From the NCBI GenBank assembly GCA_947631925.1, contig CANRNE010000002.1, positions 1 through 64,000 on the forward strand: DNA of 64,000 nt, read 5' to 3'. Position numbers and translations under genes: made by a program. The first letter of the stretch is position 1. Every line of letters starts with the position of its first letter. The notes beneath the pieces were generated by a model that saw nothing but the letters and a program-made list of their open reading frames with translations, was not told where the DNA came from and made no database searches. Positions 61,909 through 64,000 of this stretch are shown piece after piece. This stretch comes from an uncultured Clostridia bacterium (GTDB lineage Bacteria > Bacillota > Clostridia > Christensenellales > Borkfalkiaceae).

Positions 61909-61935
61909 AAAAGGGCGGACTAACACGGTCCGCCC
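61909..61935 (-). terminator. rpmF terminator
   Basis: Perfect 8-bp stem GGGCGGAC/GTCCGCCC with a 7-nt loop and TTTT, in the 70-nt gap after rpmF. Confidence 0.88.
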
Positions 61936-61953
61936 TCATCTCTTTTGGCGAAA

Positions 61954-62142
61954 TTATTTCTTCTCTTCTTTCTGCGCGACGACTTCCTTCCCGTCGTAGA
62001 AGCCGCAGTTCTTGCAGACGCGGTGTGCGACTTTGAGGGCGCCGCAGTGCTCGCACTTCACGAGAGAGGGCTCCGTCGCCTTATAGTTTGCGAAACGCTT
62101 ATTCGTTCTGCTCTTCGACTGTTTGCTCTTGGGGACTGCCAT
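61954..62142 (-). CDS. rpmF: 50S ribosomal protein L32
   Basis: 62 aa. Typical start AVPKSKQSKSRTNKR, then a zinc ribbon with two cysteine pairs (CEHC and CKNC). It follows the DUF177 gene by 9 nt, the common bacterial pairing. Intact zinc cysteines mean the zinc-binding form. Confidence 0.98.
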   Translation of the reverse strand: MAVPKSKQSKSRTNKRFANYKATEPSLVKCEHCGALKVAHRVCKNCGFYDGKEVVAQKEEKK

Positions 62143-62151
62143 ATCGTTACC

Positions 62152-62568
62152 TCACTTGTTATTATCTTCCTGTTTGCATGCCGCACAGTGGAGTACGGGG
62201 GGAATTGCGAAGATGACGCACTCGCGCAGCCAGCCGTCTGGCTCGACGCAGCCGCCGCGGTAGGGAATTTCCCCCTCGTCCTCATCGGCTTCACCGGGGA
62301 CGAACAGCGCCTCCGCCTCCGAAAAAATCTCTTCTTCGGCAGGCTCTAAACAGCGGGAACAGCTCCCCTTGAGGCCGAAACGGAGATGGGCGCGGACAGC
62401 GACTTCCCCGTTTTCCGCAATCTCATAGAAGAGCTCACAGGAAACGGGCGAGGAGAACGAGACGAGCGGGAGGTCCAGCCAATCCTGTTCCCCGTCAAAG
62501 GAAAAATCGAGTTTCCCCTCTGTCTGCCCCTTGGCGCGCAGCAGGGCGATGTGTATCTTCGGAATCAT
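62152..62568 (-). CDS. DUF177 (YceD-like) protein
   Basis: 138 aa. It contains the DUF177 cysteine motif CSRCLEP, a later CAAC, and the typical two-strand layout. YceD proteins are linked to 23S rRNA processing and are usually cotranscribed with rpmF, as here. The ATG at 62568 gives MIPKIHIALL. It lies 10 nt after TATACT and has no ribosome site, so it probably starts almost at the mRNA end. An apparent TTG start 13 codons earlier is inside the -35 box and is rejected. Confidence 0.85.
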   Translation of the reverse strand: MIPKIHIALLRAKGQTEGKLDFSFDGEQDWLDLPLVSFSSPVSCELFYEIAENGEVAVRAHLRFGLKGSCSRCLEPAEEEIFSEAEALFVPGEADEDEGEIPYRGGCVEPDGWLRECVIFAIPPVLHCAACKQEDNNK

Positions 62569-62578
62569 TGACTTAAAA

Positions 62579-62607
62579 AGTATAGGATATTTCCGCAGAT
62601 TTGTCAA
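62579..62607 (-). promoter_or_regulatory. Promoter of the DUF177-rpmF unit
   Basis: Perfect TTGACA, 17 nt and TATACT. Only 10 nt separate the -10 box from the ATG. Confidence 0.82.
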
Positions 62608-62643
62608 TCGTTTTTCGCGCGAGATTCGTGAATTTTGAGAAAA

Positions 62644-63834
62644 TTACAGCAGCGCGGCCGTTTCGCGTGCGATGACCAGCTCTTCGTTGGTGGGAATCAC
62701 GAGAATCTTCACCTTGGAATCCTTCGCGGAAATGTCGCGGATGCCCTCCCCGCGCTCGAAATTTTTCTTCTCGTCGAGCTTGATGCCGAACGCCTCGAGC
62801 CCCTTTACGGAATCCCGCCGCACGGTGGGCGTGTTCTCGCCGATGCCCGCGGTGAAGACGATGGCGTCCAGCCCGCCGAGCGCAGCCATGTACGCGCCGA
62901 TGTACTTCTTGCAGGCGTAGGAGAACATGTCGAGGGCGAGCCGCGCCCTGTCGTTGCCCGCCTCCTGCGCCGCGATGAGGTCGCGGAAGTCGGAGGAGAC
63001 GCCAGAGACGCCGTACACGCCGCACTTCTTGTTGAGATATTCGAGCCCCTCGTCCATCGTCATGCCCTTCTTGTGGCACAAAAAGTCGATGGCGGCGACG
63101 TCGATATCCCCGCTTCGCGTCCCCATGGGCACGCCCGCCAGCGGAGTGAAGCCCATCGAGGTGTCGATGCACTTGCCGCCCTTGACGGCAGAGATGGAGG
63201 AACCGTTTCCGAGGTGACAGGTGATAATTTTGAGGTCCGCGATGTCCCTGTTCAGATATTTTGCCGCCTCGCCCGCGACGTATTTGTGCGAGGTCCCGTG
63301 CGCGCCGTAGCGGCGGACTTTATACTTGAGATAGTCGTCATAGTCGATGGCATAGAGGTGGGCATAGTCGGGCATGGTGGCATGGAACGAGGTGTCGAAC
63401 ACGAGCGCCATCTTTTTGCCCGGCATGACCGCGCGGCACGCATTCACACCGAGAATGGCGGCGGGATTGTGCAGGGGCGCGAGCTCTGCAATCTCATCCA
63501 TGAGGACCATCGCCTCATCGGTGACGAGCGTCGTCTCCTTGAAGGCCTCGCCCGAGGCAACCACGCGATGTCCCACGGCATCAATCTCCTCCATCGAGGA
63601 AATGACGCCCGCCTTGGGGTCGACGAGCATGTCGAGGACGAGGGAGATGGCATCGGTATGGGTGGGCATCTCGCGCTCGATGACGAAGGTCTCGCCGTGC
63701 GCCTTGTGGGTGAGCTTCCCGCCGGGGATGCCGATGCGTTCGCATCCGCCCTTGGCGATGACCTCCTCGGTCTCCATGCGGATGAGCTGGTACTTGAGCG
63801 AGGAACTCCCCGCATTGATGACAAGAATTTTCAT
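62644..63834 (-). CDS. ackA: Acetate kinase
   Basis: 396 aa. Makes ATP from acetyl phosphate during fermentation. Visible: MKILVINAGSSSLKYQL, the ASKHA phosphate loop region, HLGNGSS, and TAGIGEN. I use the ATG at 63834 (GAGG 8 nt upstream), not the longer frame. A stem CCGCC/GGCGG lies just before the ribosome site. No pta is in the window. Confidence 0.97.
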   Translation of the reverse strand: MKILVINAGSSSLKYQLIRMETEEVIAKGGCERIGIPGGKLTHKAHGETFVIEREMPTHTDAISLVLDMLVDPKAGVISSMEEIDAVGHRVVASGEAFKETTLVTDEAMVLMDEIAELAPLHNPAAILGVNACRAVMPGKKMALVFDTSFHATMPDYAHLYAIDYDDYLKYKVRRYGAHGTSHKYVAGEAAKYLNRDIADLKIITCHLGNGSSISAVKGGKCIDTSMGFTPLAGVPMGTRSGDIDVAAIDFLCHKKGMTMDEGLEYLNKKCGVYGVSGVSSDFRDLIAAQEAGNDRARLALDMFSYACKKYIGAYMAALGGLDAIVFTAGIGENTPTVRRDSVKGLEAFGIKLDEKKNFERGEGIRDISAKDSKVKILVIPTNEELVIARETAALL

Positions 63835-63945
63835 GAATGATACCTCATTTATCCGCCCCATTGGCGGTCCTTTTGCTGATTTTTATATGTTGCGCGCGGG
63901 CAAGGCATACCCCAAAGGCGACGCCGGGAGATTTCTCGTTCCAAT

Positions 63946-63995
63946 TCGTCACCCTGAGCCTGTCGAAGCTTATTATCATGCGGATATGCTTCGAC
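63946..63995. repeat. Inverted repeat and REP-like motif at the window edge
   Basis: GTCGAAGC (63962-63969) and GCTTCGAC (63988-63995) form an 8-bp arm pair over an 18-nt gap. It is preceded by GTCACCCTGAGCCT, a motif that recurs in many bacterial intergenic regions. It lies upstream of ackA; the window ends here. Confidence 0.5.
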
Positions 63996-64000
63996 TTACG

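Noticed and set aside
62569..62607. Upstream TTG start for the DUF177 gene
   Set aside because: It lies within the -35 hexamer and would not be transcribed.

Overview
The window looks like chromosomal DNA of an anaerobic, saccharolytic, single-membrane bacterium of the Bacillota (Clostridia-like). Evidence: CsoR-type copper control, lepA/hemW proximity, the ylxY-type deacetylase next to an M16 peptidase, secreted starch-degrading lipoproteins with no TonB/Sus outer-membrane parts, a fermentative acetate kinase, and a rubredoxin flavoprotein typical of anaerobes. A gut lineage is my inference. Almost every gene is on the minus strand; only two small genes near 4-5.7 kb are on the plus strand.

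Layout. 1-4 kb: purine synthesis (guaA, guaB) behind a small membrane protein, with two copies of a structured intergenic repeat after guaA. 4-5.7 kb: a lipoprotein and a YiiX-like permuted-papain protein on the plus strand. 5.8-11.1 kb: an operon lepA / TIR-like-TPR protein / methylguanine methyltransferase-like protein / hemW, in which two extra genes split the usual lepA-hemW pair. 11.3-25.4 kb: a starch locus, malQ then a pullulanase lipoprotein and three starch-binding-type lipoproteins of 1,767, 1,088 and 282 aa, with GC-rich hairpins in the gaps. 25.7-35.6 kb: housekeeping and DNA repair genes. The overlapping chain uvrC, HAD phosphatase, U32 protein and mutS2 is followed by a ylxY-like deacetylase, an M16 peptidase, a deoxyinosine glycosylase and acpP. 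35.7-36 kb: an ArsR-family regulator with its own operator-like site. 36.2-58.1 kb: a two-gene unit encoding a 6,509-aa surface protein and a 792-aa membrane protein with Ig-like repeats. 58.4-61 kb: copper efflux csoR-copA with a CsoR box. 61.2-63.8 kb: a flavin reductase-rubredoxin protein, rpmF, a DUF177 protein and ackA.

How it fits together: the starch genes are a surface route in which lipoproteins bind starch, pullulanase debranches it and MalQ processes the imported maltodextrins. AckA fits the fermentative end of that metabolism. The giant protein and its partner look like a cell-surface adhesion or structural system.

The most unusual signals are: (1) the 19.5-kb gene and its co-transcribed partner; (2) several genes (lepA, uvrC, the YiiX-like gene, the DUF177 gene) whose start codon lies only 6-10 nt after a strong -10 box, implying leaderless mRNAs; (3) a dispersed repeat whose hairpin shows compensatory changes among copies; (4) the TIR-like-TPR protein inserted between lepA and hemW; (5) eight-base G tracts in frame in two surface-protein genes. 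All calls come from reading the sequence; no database search was possible.
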